Shown piece after piece: positions 12,127 to 22,474 of a stretch of 64,000 bases of DNA. Source of the stretch: Sialis fuliginosa (Eukaryota > Arthropoda > Insecta > Megaloptera > Sialidae); contig OY540809.1 in assembly GCA_961205875.1 (NCBI GenBank), positions 18,984,267-19,048,266 on the forward strand, written 5' to 3'. The notes under the pieces are model-generated. The model made no database searches. It was not told where the DNA came from and saw only the letters and a list, made by a program, of their open reading frames with translations. Position 1 is the first letter of the stretch. Every line of letters begins with the position of its first letter. A program made the translations under genes and the position numbers.

Positions 12127-12582
12127 GAGTAAGGTGGGGTAAAACCGCCATTTTTTCACATTGTACACCATTTGCCCAAATATACACGAATAAAAGCCAA
12201 TTTCTGACATTATAAACCCTTGGCTATATAATTCATTGAGAAAATTTGTGTGTAGCTTGTCATATTATAGAGCTGTAATCGTTTAAAGAAAATGTTAAAA
12301 GTGGCGGTTTTTCTGGTTTTTATGTAATAAATGTTAAAAACTTTTTGAATAATCTTTTTATTTTATTTCAAATGCTTAGAAAATGTTATAACAAAATAAA
12401 ATCAAAATGAAAATTTTTCAAAAAATTGACAGTGACAATTAATTGTCATAACAACAATATGACAGTCTTACCTACTGCCAAAGTCGCGCATTGTATACCG
12501 GAATCTGCATTGTCGACGGTCACTCGTTTTAGCGATTAATTAAAATATGAAAACCATATGGTGGTTTTACCCCACCTTACTC
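12127..12582. mobile_element. TA-flanked MITE with gagtaaggtggggtaaaac ends
   Basis: The 24-bp inverted termini differ at one base (ccgcca versus ccacca inside) and are flanked by TA at 12125-12126 and 12583-12584. TA duplication points to Tc1/mariner/pogo mobilisation. The motif pattern 'aaggtggggta' resembles the ends of the pogo derivative at 49503 (aaagtggggta), suggesting related transposases. The 456-bp interior is non-coding. Confidence 0.8.
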
Positions 12583-12584
12583 TA

Positions 12585-13108
12585 CTAAATTAGAAATATT
12601 GTTGTTATTTGATTACTGGAATTACTGAATCATAATCTATAGTTATGATGATAATCGACCAATGGGTATCAAGATGGTGGACATATAAACTAATTATTAG
12701 TATAATCTATTTATTAATTATTATTATATTATCATAGTATCTGCTTTGCACTGTTTCAAATTTTACGTGTCTTTATTTTATAACTTTTGTGTCGTAGTAC
12801 TTATCATTTTGTAATCATTAGTAAGTGTCCATTACTAATTTTACTTTGTCCTTTACCGGAGAAAAATTATAAACAAAATAAAAAAACAATTAAAAAAATT
12901 ATCTGCGGGTTTTTGTAATTAAATTGATTTAATAAAGAGGTACCTGTTTTGTTAGCATCATGGCTTCATGTGAATTACAAAAAAAGACTATCAATACCAA
13001 AAAACAGTATACCTTACTCTTAAAGTGGCTAACTCTACTTATTTTATGAAGAAATAAAATATTTGAAACTGAATGTTATTAAATAAATAAATAATAAATT
13101 TAAAAAAG
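12585..13108. other. No gene seen
   Basis: This is AT-rich sequence between the MITE and the end of the Tc1-like transposase. It probably holds the 3' flank of that element, but I found no terminal inverted repeat. Confidence 0.3.
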
Positions 13109-14600
13109 TTAATAACGAGTGTTTCCACCATGGGAATCTATCACTGCTTGACAGCGAGAATGTCAGCTACGAGGGACGTCTCAAAAGTTAGTTACACTTT
13201 TTTTTTATTAAATAAAAGTAAAAAAAAATTCAAAAAGTATATTTCGAAAAGTACATATTAAACTTATTTTTCTACACAATCCCCTTGTTTTTCAATACAT
13301 TTTTAGTACCGTGGTAAAAGTTTTTTCAATCCAGTGTCATACCATTCTACCGTCACACTGGTTAGCCATCTTTCAACTTCTTGTTTCAAATTATCCTCGT
13401 TTGTGAAGCGTCTTGATGTTGCTTTAGCTGCGAAAACTGGAAGTCACTTAGTGCAAGGTCAGGGGAGTGTCTGAAAACATCCCATCAGAACTCCTCAAAC
13501 AGCGTGCGGGCGAGCGTTGTCGTGGAACAAAAAAACTGTTTTTGTCAACTTTCCCCTCCTTTTGTTTTGGATCGCCTTTCTGAGTTGTCCCAACACCTCA
13601 CAAGTGCAAGTGGAGTCTCCATAGTGGCTGAAGCCTGACTGCCGGATAGATTGACACACGCGCTGCCACTACACCCAGACGCAAATTCCCTGAGACTCCC
13701 AGACTTTTCCCGCCAACGACACGGATCAAAAAAAATAGTGTAACTTACTTTTGAGACGTCCCTCGTATTTATTAAATTATCTATAACTTGTTGTGGGATC
13801 AAATTCCATTCTGCCATCAGTAGTTGATTTAGTTGTTGTAGAGTATTTATAATAGGGTATTTTTTTCGAAGTATTCGTCCCAAGTTATCCCATTGAGCTT
13901 CAATTGGATTGAGATCAGGACTGCAAGCTGGCCAGATCATGGTATCAATGTTTTGTTCTCTTAAATATTATTTATTACCGTTTGTTGCATGTGGACTGGC
14001 ATTATCGTTCATCAATATAAAATTTTCGTCATTTTGTGTCTGAGGTAAAATGACCGGAGTTAGTATTTCGTGTATGTATCGTTGAGAAGTAAGCCCTGGT
14101 GGTATATTCACAATAATTAACTGAGTTTTAGTTCCATATCTGATTCCTGCCCATACCATCACAGATCCTTCATTAAAAACTTTTATTTTTTTCATGCATT
14201 TGTCTACATACATATATTTCACCATGACGTCTCCTCACCCGATCTCAATCAGCATTTCCTATTAGAGAAAATTGACTTTCGTCTGTAAATAGTACATTTT
14301 CCAACTTCTGTTATTCCAGATAATATGTTCACGAGCATAATTTTGAGTTGTACTCTTCGGGAAAGTTTCATAGGGTAGGTAAAATGAAACATTCTGCAGT
14401 TTCAGCGCGTATGAAATTTCATTAGTTAAGGTCGGAGGGTGGGGGGCACACATATAATCTGCTTTCTTGATTTGTCAATATTGTCATTCACCGTGCCGAC
14501 ATATTCTACCGAGAGAACTGCATATGTGATATTTTGAATTAATATTCTTGTAGGAATATCACGTATTGTAAATTTTCGTAGCTCCATTTTTGTGTGTATG
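13109..14600 (-). pseudogene. Tc1-like transposase, interrupted by a mariner derivative
   Basis: Reading leftward, the pieces are AREHIIWNNRSW and a broken FTDES-type first Asp region (near 14290), then VFNEGSVMVWAG, FILMNDNASPH with the second Asp (near 14010), and WPACSPDLNPIEAQW with the catalytic Glu (near 13900). These are followed by EWNLIPQQVIDNLINT. The last residues, SRCQAVIDSHGGNTRY, resume beyond the insert at 13170-13765 and end at a stop at 13109-13111. This is nearly the full DDE domain of a Tc1-family transposase. The helix-turn-helix part near 14450-14600 is hardly readable. There are several frame changes, so the gene is dead. The mariner insertion is the younger event. Confidence 0.8.
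13170..13765 (-). mobile_element. Mariner deletion derivative nested in the Tc1-like gene
   Basis: The ends cgagggacgtctcaaaagtt and its near-complement (to 13765) form about 30-bp inverted repeats flanked by TA (13168-13169 and 13766-13767). The minus strand still encodes the C-terminal end of a mariner transposase: RRFTNEDNLKQEVERWL, then EWYDTGLKKLLPRY and KCIEKQGDCVEK. The catalytic region is mostly gone (a trace of the HDN box near 13510-13530 is possible). At 596 bp it is less than half of a full mariner. Confidence 0.8.
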
Positions 14601-14689
14601 ATTGTAAATATAAAATATTTGATCGTAATTTTAATTATGATACGTGATTATGAAACTCGTATGTTTTGATTTTAATAAAACTGATGCAT

Positions 14690-15040
14690 ATTGACTTTGT
14701 ATTGAACATTTTTGCAAACGTATCGTTAATGATATATTGAAATTAATCCGTTGACATCTCAATCATATTACCATATAAAGTTTAGACAAGTTTTAGATTA
14801 TATTGTACTTATTTACTTTATTCTTCACATGTATACAAATATTTGTGGAAAAAAATCACCTTTGACTATTTATTGCACATTTTTGCAAACGTGTCGTTAA
14901 TGGTAGATACTAGGTATATAGAAATTAATCCGTTGACATCTCCACTGAATTGCGATTTAAAGGTTAGAAAAGTTTCAGATTATATTGCATTGATATTATT
15001 CTACACGGGTACACAAATATTTGTGAAAATAAATCACCAT
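14690..15040. repeat. Tandem duplication of a 175-bp unit
   Basis: The unit 14690-14862 is repeated at 14863-15039, with shared blocks acatttttgcaaacg, aaattaatccgttgacatct and acaaatatttgtg. The copies differ at perhaps one base in six, so the duplication is old. No gene is seen in it. Confidence 0.75.
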
Positions 15041-15277
15041 TTGGGTATTTTTTCAACATTTTGTTTCTCGCGTCCCTTGAATTTTTGTTAGCGAACAAGT
15101 TAATAAAACACTACTAATAACATTGCCACATTAAGATGTCGTTGTTTTATTTTTTATTAAATGTAATACATACATATAATTGGTAAAGCATTTTTATATT
15201 TAATATCAATTTATATCTAATTTTCTATATATTTATACCTACTTATAAAAAATATCAATAAGATATTCTATCTAAAT

Positions 15278-15483
15278 ATGTATTTGTGGGTCAGAAATAA
15301 AGGTACAGTGTAGTGATTTTCAATATGGAATTGTAGTTTAACATTCATTATTTAAACGATAGTAGATACGGGAAAAACGAATCTTTTTAGTGATGAATAA
15401 TTTGAATCAATTTAAACGCAAATAGAATTAATAAATCATTTTTATATTTACAAATCACGGATCTTGGTGATTTATTGTATATG
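15278..15483 (+). repeat. Dispersed repeat; inverted partner at 19997-21100
   Basis: The sequence (gtgggtcagaaataaaggta and onward) is the reverse complement of 21100-21007 joined to 20122-19997. The partner is split by a hAT element (20123-21006). Comparing the two defines that insertion site exactly. Confidence 0.75.
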
Positions 15484-15936
15484 AGTCATAAAAAATATAT
15501 TTAAAAAACCTTTGACAAAAATTTTCAACTGTTAAAGTTGTGTTAGAATTTTAATACTCATACGTAACTCTTTTCTTATGAAGGCAGTAAATTCGTCTGG
15601 TTCATTTTAATATATTCAATTCATGAGTTGCATTAAAACCCGATCGAAAATGAAACAGCATGCAATGACGTAAATGTTCTTCTGTTGGTTGATTGTCCGC
15701 CATTTTGCATCAGTGTAATAAAAACTTTTGTTTTTGTTATGAATAAAAAGTCAAGGATAACGAAATAAAACACGTATATACAAGTTAACACTCTCAATTA
15801 GATTGAAACAAGTTTTCTTGACTAAAAATAAATGATTACTTACATATAAGTACCCCTAATATGTCCGGTACCAGGTGCCAAGTTCTAAACTATCATGATA
15901 ATGCAATTCTTACTCAAAATTATTTAAATGAAGTAA

Positions 15937-16472
15937 ATGTGGAAGGCTAAAAATAAAAACCCAAATGGACGTGGTAAGTATTTGAGGCCCTGTCCTGATG
16001 TTGTCAACCGCCATAAACGACCAAATGTGGCTTATATTGTTCCACTATTACAAAACGGTTCAATTCTGACTCGCATTAAATTAAAAAATAAGAACGTGTC
16101 TATAAAAAATACTTGTGAATTTGATACTATTGCCCAATCAATTTTAGTTGATTATCGCAAACGAGCTGATTATCATCAATATGTAGATAATACTGATAAT
16201 GCACTGCTTAAATTGATCCAAGAATTCAGCGAATCAGGTGTTCAACAAAAAAAAATCAGCAGAAATAATGATATGATATAATACCGCTCAAAAAGATAAT
16301 TCTCAATTGTACTTCTTATAAAAGCAGTCTTATCAGCAATCACTTACTAAATAATAGTTATTCGTACGAAAATAAAGAATGTGTTTCTTGCAATTACAAT
16401 AATAATAATTCAGTTGTACTTTTGAAAGTTAAACCTTTTCATAATCAAGGGATGAACAATCTGTCAGTGTAG
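15937..16472 (+). pseudogene. Unidentified TE-like protein with NTC-x2-D box, one frameshift
   Basis: The first frame (15937-16281) contains GRGKYLRPCPDVVNRHKRP, then IKNTCEFDTIAQSILVDY. After about 16262 the reading continues in the next frame with IILNCTSYKSSLIS, ENKECVSCNYN and VKPFHNQGMNNLSV, ending at 16472. The NTC-x2-D box followed by a C-x2-C pair recalls cysteine-protease-like proteins carried by some insect repeats and the USP catalytic box, but this is only a resemblance. A start upstream of 15937 is possible. No inverted repeats or introns are evident nearby. I do not claim a function. Confidence 0.35.
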
Positions 16473-17730
16473 ATCGAATAATATATCTGGGTCAATCCAT
16501 ATCAAGTGATCCAAAATTAAATTAAATGGTTGCTTGACCATTCTTAAAAAAACATCTGCCATGTAAATGCAAAGTACTTCCTCGTACTAAATTCACCAAA
16601 GTTAGTTAATTATCAAACAATTTTAATAAACACTGATAAAGTATTCAGATGAACTACCTGACATTGGTTAACCATTTAATTTTACTAAAAAATATTAATT
16701 CGATTCGTCTCGTGTACTGAATTCATGTTGCTTTGGAAACAAAAGCAACTAAATTCAAACTGTCAAATTAGTTATTCTAGAACCCACCTGGTACATCTCA
16801 CCTGATACAAACCCTTCTGATACAAATAATATAGCGTGTCCCAGGATAGATGTAACAAGAAGTGTATTGAACAAATTTTTTTCGAATTTCGGAATGACAT
16901 TTGGTGATCGAGTCCTGCAATGTTCAATCAAAACACAAATTCACTTTTTTCCACGATTAAAAAAATAACAAAAGTAGCGCCTCTTCGAAGGCTGTAACTT
17001 GAACGAAAGTTTAATATTTTTTTTTTTTTGTATTTAAAAACGTGTTTTATTTTATAAATATTAGATAAATTTATGAACTTCAAACGGTTTACAAATTTTA
17101 AACAGTCTGTATATAAGATTAAGATATGTCTTAAATAATTTATATAATTTACAAAAAATAAATCATTACGAAAATTATACTAAATGAAATGTATAAAGTA
17201 AGTATTTTTGTTTGTAAATATACCAGCTGGAAATTATAAATATAGGTAGGTACATTATATCTAATTTATATGTATGTCAATCTATGTTATAACATCGTTT
17301 CTCTGGCAAATTTCATATTCAAAAACTCGCCAAGTTTCCAAGAAATCGCTCGCTGAATGCGAACCGAGGTTAAAATCCTACCAACCAAAACAATCGTCGA
17401 CAAGGAAATGGAAAAACCTTTTGGAGAAGTGATTAAAGAACACGTTGTTCTTCCTAATGTTCAATGTCAACAAGAAAATTGCAAAGGAATGGAAACAAAT
17501 GAATTTCATATGATAAGATAGATAATACTTTTTATTCGCTATGGTCAGTGACCACTCTGCCACCTATAGGATAAAACATGAACTCTTCTGAAGTTCCCAA
17601 ACAGCCATTTGAAATTTTTAAATACAATGTAAAAAACATTGCCAACTAAATGCATAGTGCTTCCTCGTGCTAAATTCACCAAAGGTAGTTAATTATTCAA
17701 CAATTTAAATAAAAACCAATTATATAAATT
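16473..17730. repeat. No gene; dispersed-repeat pieces
   Basis: The stretch 16490-16680 (tggttgcttgaccattct, then cttcctcgta and ctaaattcaccaaag) recurs in part at 2300-2360 and 17640-17710, and inverted at 60255-60320. The piece gtgtcccaggatagatgtaa begins near 16836. A T-rich run is at 17014-17030. Open frames here are short and unsupported. Confidence 0.5.
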
Positions 17731-17869
17731 GCCTGGAATTGGTTAACCATTTAATTTTTATACAATTTTTATAACAACTGTTTTGTTAAATTATTATTTT
17801 ACAAATCATGTGCAATTTGAAAGTGTCTTTTGGTTATTTAAGTTTTGTTATATTTGAGTTTCTGACGCT

Positions 17870-17946
17870 GGCCCATATGTATGGCCGTTGGCGTTGGAAA
17901 CAGAATAAAGGGTATTTGTTAGGAAAACAATTGAGTTTTTCCAGTG
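17870..17946 (+). repeat. Repeat fragment shared with 21720-21785
   Basis: The phrase cgttggcgttggaaacagaa and the following 'ggaaaacaattga.ttttcca' occur in both places. The open frame spanning it (17808-18074) is therefore probably repeat-derived; it has no recognised product. Confidence 0.6.
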
Positions 17947-18299
17947 CATATTTCTTGATATTAAGAGTAGCATTCACTTGCATTATTGTAAGATTATCTT
18001 TACAAATTAAAGTGATCTATAGTTTTTATTGTGAAAGTTCATCAAACCAGTGTTTTTGTTTGTGTAATAAATAATACTAAAAAATAATAAAGGTATAAAC
18101 AAGTAACTTGACGTCAAGTTAGCGAAAAACATAATTTAAAAAAAAGCCGCAGTTTTTTTTAATTTCACAACTAATTAGCGGCAAATTCTTGGTATAATGG
18201 CAGTTCTATTCTCCGAAGTTGTTTCACTAAGTTAATGTACATAAATATAAGTGCATTAATTAAATAGGAAAAATAAATTTGAGATTCTTAATTAAGAGA

Positions 18300-18800
18300 T
18301 TAAATAATAATAATAATGAAAATTGGAGAGCAGTTGCAAATGCATTAAAAGTAAAAAAATGACTATCTATCGATAGCTAAATAAATAACCAGAAATTAGA
18401 AAACAACGGGGTGGAAAACGAACAACCAAAATAACTGATAAGTATATCGTCTCTTTATGGTGATTGCATCGAAGAAAACCATAAAAAAGCTTAAAGAAAA
18501 ATAATTTGTAACCGATAATGATATTGTTGGTTCTACAGAACGGAAACATTTAGATGAATTAATGTAACATTGAAGGATATTCGAAAAGAGCAGGAAAGGG
18601 CTAATAGTAAAGATAACAAAACAAGAAAGCGTGAATATGTTCAACAACTTATAGAATATCAAGCAGATTATTTCCCCAATATGTACATAGATGGAATAAA
18701 TTTTAATTTATTTATATCAAGTAAAACCAGTTGCATTTACATTTCTGCAGGCAGTAGGGGATGTATAGTTCCATGTATAGGTAATATGGGTTTAATTTAA
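18300..18800 (+). pseudogene. HTH plus DDE transposase relic (IS630/Tc1 type)
   Basis: The order of readable pieces is WRAVANALKVKK (helix-turn-helix region, near 18327), then RGGKRTTKITDKYIVSLYGD and a low-similarity linker. The last piece, near 18630-18780, is EYVQQLIEYQADYFP and NMYIDGINFNLFISSKT, then AGSRGCI. The stretch I-D-G-I-N-F-N-L corresponds to the first-Asp motif of IS630-type transposases (often DE.NFNL). Several stops occur before 18570. The second Asp and Glu are missing because the fragment ends at 18800. It may be related to the relic at 11476-11940. Confidence 0.55.
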
Positions 18801-18892
18801 TACGAAATAAGAAGAGGGCGTTTCAACAGTATAATACACAAATTCATTCGTTCACAACACATATATTTCCAAATTCAGAAGATATGAATAAG

Positions 18893-19747
18893 CATGGGCG
18901 TAGCCAGGATTTTATTTGAGAGGGGGCAAAAATAAATTTACGTGTTAAACTAATTTTTTATATTACATAGTTTATTTTAAAAAATCAGGTTAAAATTAAT
19001 TTCCCTGGATCTTCCACGAATCTTTTTTTGGTAACAGTTTTTCTGTGGACATTAAGCTTGCGCAGACCGTTGAGTCTATTCTTACTCAGACATTGTAGAT
19101 CTCAATCATGTTTTAACCCGTCGCAATGAAGAAAAATACCTTTCAATCGTGCATGTTGTGCCAGAACAATGAGGATTGCATTTTTTGTTTCTGGAAAGGA
19201 ATTCTCAGCCTCCTTCAGTATCTCTACAAAGTCAAGTTCTTTGAGATTTTTATTTTTAGTTTCCCTATCTTTCCACAGATTAAACCACAATTCGGTTTCA
19301 TAAACAAAATTATTTAAATGGTAGTATTGCCAAAAACATTGCATTTTAATTTTAAATTCTTCCAATGTCATAGAACTAGAGTGTAAATATATCAATGATA
19401 AAGCTGGAAGGTTTTCATCGGAAAATCGCTGATCCAGCGAAGATATCAACGAATCCAAGTATGGAATAAATAGTGACCGCTTCCAGAATTCGTTTTAAGT
19501 CACTGCTGGGTGATTAGACCGAGCTTGTTGTCGTCCTGTTTTCACTGTGGCCAACACTGCGACCTTTGTCTTTAGGTGTTTTTATTTTATTTTAATTTTC
19601 CCTGATATTTTAGTTTACATGTTAACAACAAAAGATTGTGTGTTAAAATTTTTTTTTGATATTTGATTTTCTGGATCCAAAATATAAATTTTGTCCACAA
19701 GCTAGGGGGGCAAGCGCCCCCCCTGCCCCACCCTGGCTACGCCCATG
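18893..19747 (-). mobile_element. hAT element with 8-bp target duplication
   Basis: The termini catgggcgtagccagg (18893 on) and cctggctacgcccatg (to 19747) are exact inverted repeats. The flanking 8-mers are identical, tgaataag (18885-18892 and 19748-19755). An 8-bp duplication defines the hAT superfamily. The 855-bp copy keeps only the C-terminal coding part, so it is an internal-deletion derivative. Confidence 0.9.
18985..19458 (-). pseudogene. hAT transposase, C-terminal part with one frameshift
   Basis: The frame from 19458 reads SLIYLHSSSMTLEEFK, MQCFWQYYHLNNFVYETEL and ELDFVEILKEAENSFPETKN. Near 19160 the match moves to another frame as CTIERYFSSLRRVKT, the signature of the hAT C-terminal dimerisation domain, then NGLRKLNVHRK and a stop at 18985-18987. 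In intact hAT transposases this domain assembles the active oligomer. The zinc finger and catalytic domains are deleted. The first part is otherwise free of stops, so this is a fairly recent copy. Confidence 0.8.
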
Positions 19748-19755
19748 TGAATAAG

Positions 19756-19996
19756 TAAAGAATTATAAAAGAAATTAATAATGATATGTATGACAATACA
19801 CAATATAAAAATGCAATCACATTTTTATGTCAATTAGAAAATGTATACAATTTATGCATAGAAAGAAAATGATGCGCAATGCAATAACAACAAACAATAT
19901 AAATGTTTAATTGTTGACAATTTTTGTCAACAATTAAATATTTATTAATTGTTGACAATTTTTGTCAACAAACAGATTTTAAAAATTTACGTGTTA
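19756..19996. repeat. Palindromic AT repeat ttaattgttgacaattttt
   Basis: At 19905-19971 two copies of the hairpin 'ttgttgacaa ttttt gtcaacaa' stand in tandem. They lie just outside the dispersed repeat that begins at 19997. No gene is present. Confidence 0.6.
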
Positions 19997-20122
19997 TATG
20001 ATGAATCACCAAAACTCGTGATTTGAAAATAGGAAAATGATTTATTAATTTTATTTGTATTTAAATTGATTCAAATGACCCAAACACTAAAAATATCAGT
20101 TTTTTTCCATATTTATTATAGT

Positions 20123-21006
20123 CAGAGCTGTGCGGTACTGTACTCTGAGTACTTTTAGTGTACTCGGTACTCAGTCCACGAGTACTTTACTTTTAATGTA
20201 CTTGTACTTGTACTTAACTCATTTTAAACCACAAAAAAGTACTCGAGTACATTTCCGTGTATAATAATAATAAATAATATTATTCTATACTCTTTTTAAC
20301 GTTTTTATCTTTGGTTTGTAATATTCTAAATTCAAATAAACGCCAAAAAAGAAAAAAATGCATGTGGCCTAAAAATATCTGTACACAGTGTTGGATTAAG
20401 ACCCATTTAAGAATATGATCCTAGGTAAAAAAATAAAAAACTTGTTTGAAACATTTAATCCCAGGTGATATTTTACATCTGTTATTATACATCTGGACTG
20501 TACTCTTCAGATCCAAACCACAAAATAAAAAGAGTCGCAGAATCAAGATAAAAATAAGTTCAAAATTGAACTTGAGCTTTACATTATCTTGAAGACAAGA
20601 TGCGACCAATCTCTCAATGCTAGATGACTTCTCGAATATATAAAAAAAATATTAAGCGATATAATACGTGCTTGCCATCATCAGCCGCAGTAGAGCGTTT
20701 GTTTTTATTTGCGACGATTGTAAGCAATCCGCGTCGCTATACCCTCACAGACGAGAATTTTGAAAAACTCGTAATTCTTAAAGCAAATAAAATAGGATTA
20801 TAAACAATTTCGTGTTTTATTATAAACACAACCTTTAGTTAGGTCCCTTAGCCACCCTATCCCCTCATTATCATTCAATATTGAAAATGTACTCGGTACT
20901 CGAGTACTTCTTGTTGTGTACTTGTACTTAGTACTCGAGTACATTTTAGGTAGTGTACTTGTACTCGATACTTGAGTACTTTTTGTTTGTACTCGGAACA
21001 GCTCTG
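20123..21006 (+). mobile_element. hAT element with gtactcgagtac subterminal repeats
   Basis: The ends cagagctgtgcggtac and gtactcggaacagctctg are imperfect inverted repeats. The flanks attatagt at 20115-20122 and 21007-21014 are identical 8-mers. Both ends carry many copies of gtact and ctcgagtac (20135-20250 and 20888-20995). Such repeated subterminal motifs are transposase-binding sites in known hAT elements. A lone related end, gtactcggaacagctctg, is at 24185-24202. Confidence 0.9.
20672..20803 (+). pseudogene. hAT transposase C-terminal dimerisation remnant
   Basis: The plus frame starting near 20672 reads LPSSAAVERLFLFATIVSNP, then RRYTLTDENFEKLVILKANK, then a stop at 20801-20803. SSAAVERLF with DENFEKL is the typical end of a hAT transposase. 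Only this exon-sized tail is left in the 884-bp element; the rest has been deleted. It is distinct in sequence from the hAT at 18893-19747 and is encoded on the opposite strand. Confidence 0.8.
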
Positions 21007-21109
21007 ATTATAGTTTGAATAATGAATGTTAAACTGCAATTCCATATTGAAAATCACATCACTGCACGGTACCTTTATTTCTGACCCACAAATACATATG
21101 TAGAGATGG

Positions 21110-21790
21110 GCTTAATAGCTATTTTTAGATAGCAGTGATAACAGAAAGCTGTTTCTTAACAGTTAACAGTAGCAGTCATATAATAACAGTTTAGATTAAA
21201 TATGAATGTGCAACAGATTCGTTTGTTTTTCAATTGCTACAATATAGATTACAGAAATATTTTGCAACAATTAACTTTTTAATATCACTGTTATATGGGT
21301 TATATCGAGTGTTCCAGCCCACCCGTCCACTATGTTTTACGCCCAAACTATTGAAGATAGAGTTTTATGATAAAAAATTTACTATATACCGGGTGGACCA
21401 TTTTAACCTTTAATGGAAAATAACTCGACCGGTAAGCAAAATAATAAAAAAAGTTTTATACAAAAGTTGTTGGGCAATGAGGGGGACGTACGAATATGAC
21501 CTTGAATTTGACCTTGACCGTAGGGGTTATTTGAAGGCCAACTATAATTTTTCAAATGGAAATGCCTATTTTCGACCCCGGATTAGGAAAGAACGGGAAA
21601 TTCTACAATAGGATATGTAGATTGATAAGTTCAAATGTCATGTTATGAGGTCATTTCAAGGTCAAAAGGAACTTGTACGTGTCTTCATGCGAAAATCGTA
21701 TCTGTATACGGGGATTTATAAACGTTGGCGTTGGAAACAGAAAAAAGTGTAATTTTGATAGGAAAACAATTGAATTTTCCATGGGGGCGT
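21110..21790. repeat. Dispersed non-coding repeat (accgggtggaccatttt type)
   Basis: The phrase taccgggtggaccattttaa near 21399 recurs at 47851. It is followed by 'gaccttgaatttgaccttga' near 21500 and by the fragment shared with 17870. I see no coding capacity. Confidence 0.5.
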
Positions 21791-21803
21791 GATAAAACAA
21801 AAA

Positions 21804-21845
21804 GGGGGGCGCGAGCATTTTTTTCTCGATATGCTCGCGCCCCCC
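21804..21845. repeat. GC-rich perfect hairpin, 15-bp stem
   Basis: The stem ggggggcgcgagcat (21804-21818) pairs perfectly with atgctcgcgcccccc (21831-21845) around a 12-nt T-rich loop. The composition is far above its AT-rich surroundings. It may be the joined ends of an element that lost its interior. Confidence 0.8.
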
Positions 21846-22000
21846 TTAAACAGTCGGTCATATTACATTTGCAATAAAAATCGACTACCTGAAAAAAATT
21901 ATTAACAATGTTTTATAACATAAAATAAATTTATTTTTATTTAATTTTTTTTTTATATGTATACAATTTTAATATAATAGTAGTGACGTTAAATATAAAT

Positions 22001-22260
22001 AAAAACAAACTTGTTTGTTTAAACGTCAAAATTTATTAAAGAAGAGGAAACCGCAAGCTTTCGATTCACAGAATCATCGTCAGGCTATTAATAAAGATTT
22101 AAAATTGAGAAAGATGTCGTTATCTCAATAAAATTCATGTGACTACGGAAATGTTTGAAAAAAAAAAATAAAAAAAAAAAAAAAAAAAAAAAAAAATCGA
22201 AAGCTTGCGGTTTCCTCTTCTTTAATAAATTTTGACGTTTAAACAAACAAGTTTGTTTTT
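22001..22260 (-). mobile_element. Penelope-like element remnant with 64-bp perfect inverted repeat
   Basis: Bases 22001-22064 and 22197-22260 are perfect reverse complements. Between them on the minus strand lies cctgacgatgattctgtgaa, next to a stem gattc-tgt-gaatc followed by GAAA, and an A-run at 22159-22196. Inverted terminal copies and a CTGAnGA/GAAA hammerhead-type core are features of Penelope-like retroelements. No reverse transcriptase or GIY-YIG endonuclease remains. The perfect arm identity suggests a recent insertion or self-templated ends. Confidence 0.5.
22045..22100 (-). ncRNA. Hammerhead-ribozyme-like core (candidate)
   Basis: On the minus strand CTGACGA (22083-22077) is followed by a 5-bp stem (22075-22071 with 22067-22063, loop TGT), then GAAA (22062-22059), then a short possible stem III and a U-rich cleavage position near 22050-22048. 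The flanks tttattaa and ttaataaa could close stem I. An extra U sits between the core and stem II, which departs from the canonical fold, so activity is doubtful. Confidence 0.35.
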
Positions 22261-22469
22261 ATGTATACAATTTTATATACGTTATTGCTTCTCTTGATTC
22301 GCCGAGATGTTGTACGTCACGGCGAGAATATTCGCCGTGAGAAGAATCCCCATGTTTGCCTTCACAGTTGTTACCACGAGGCTCCTTGAAATTTTTATTA
22401 CGATGGTTCTTTTTAATTTTCTTCATGGCCTCGCGGTAAGCCGTCCAGTATATCTTGTTCTTTTGTTTT
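22259..22469 (-). pseudogene. Orphan GC-richer coding exon ending inside the Penelope-like remnant
   Basis: The minus strand has a splice-acceptor-like ttttatag just upstream (22470 on), then an open frame IYWTAYREAMKKIKKNHRN, NFKEPRGNNC, GEYSRRDVQHLGESREAI, ending at a stop (22259-22261) that lies partly in the retroelement repeat. Codon use is far more GC-rich than the neighbourhood, which suggests recent coding selection or recent arrival. It contains a palindrome cacggcga-gaatat-tcgccgtg (22317-22338). I do not recognise the protein. It may be the cut-off last exon of a gene or part of another element. Confidence 0.4.
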
Positions 22470-22474
22470 CTATA

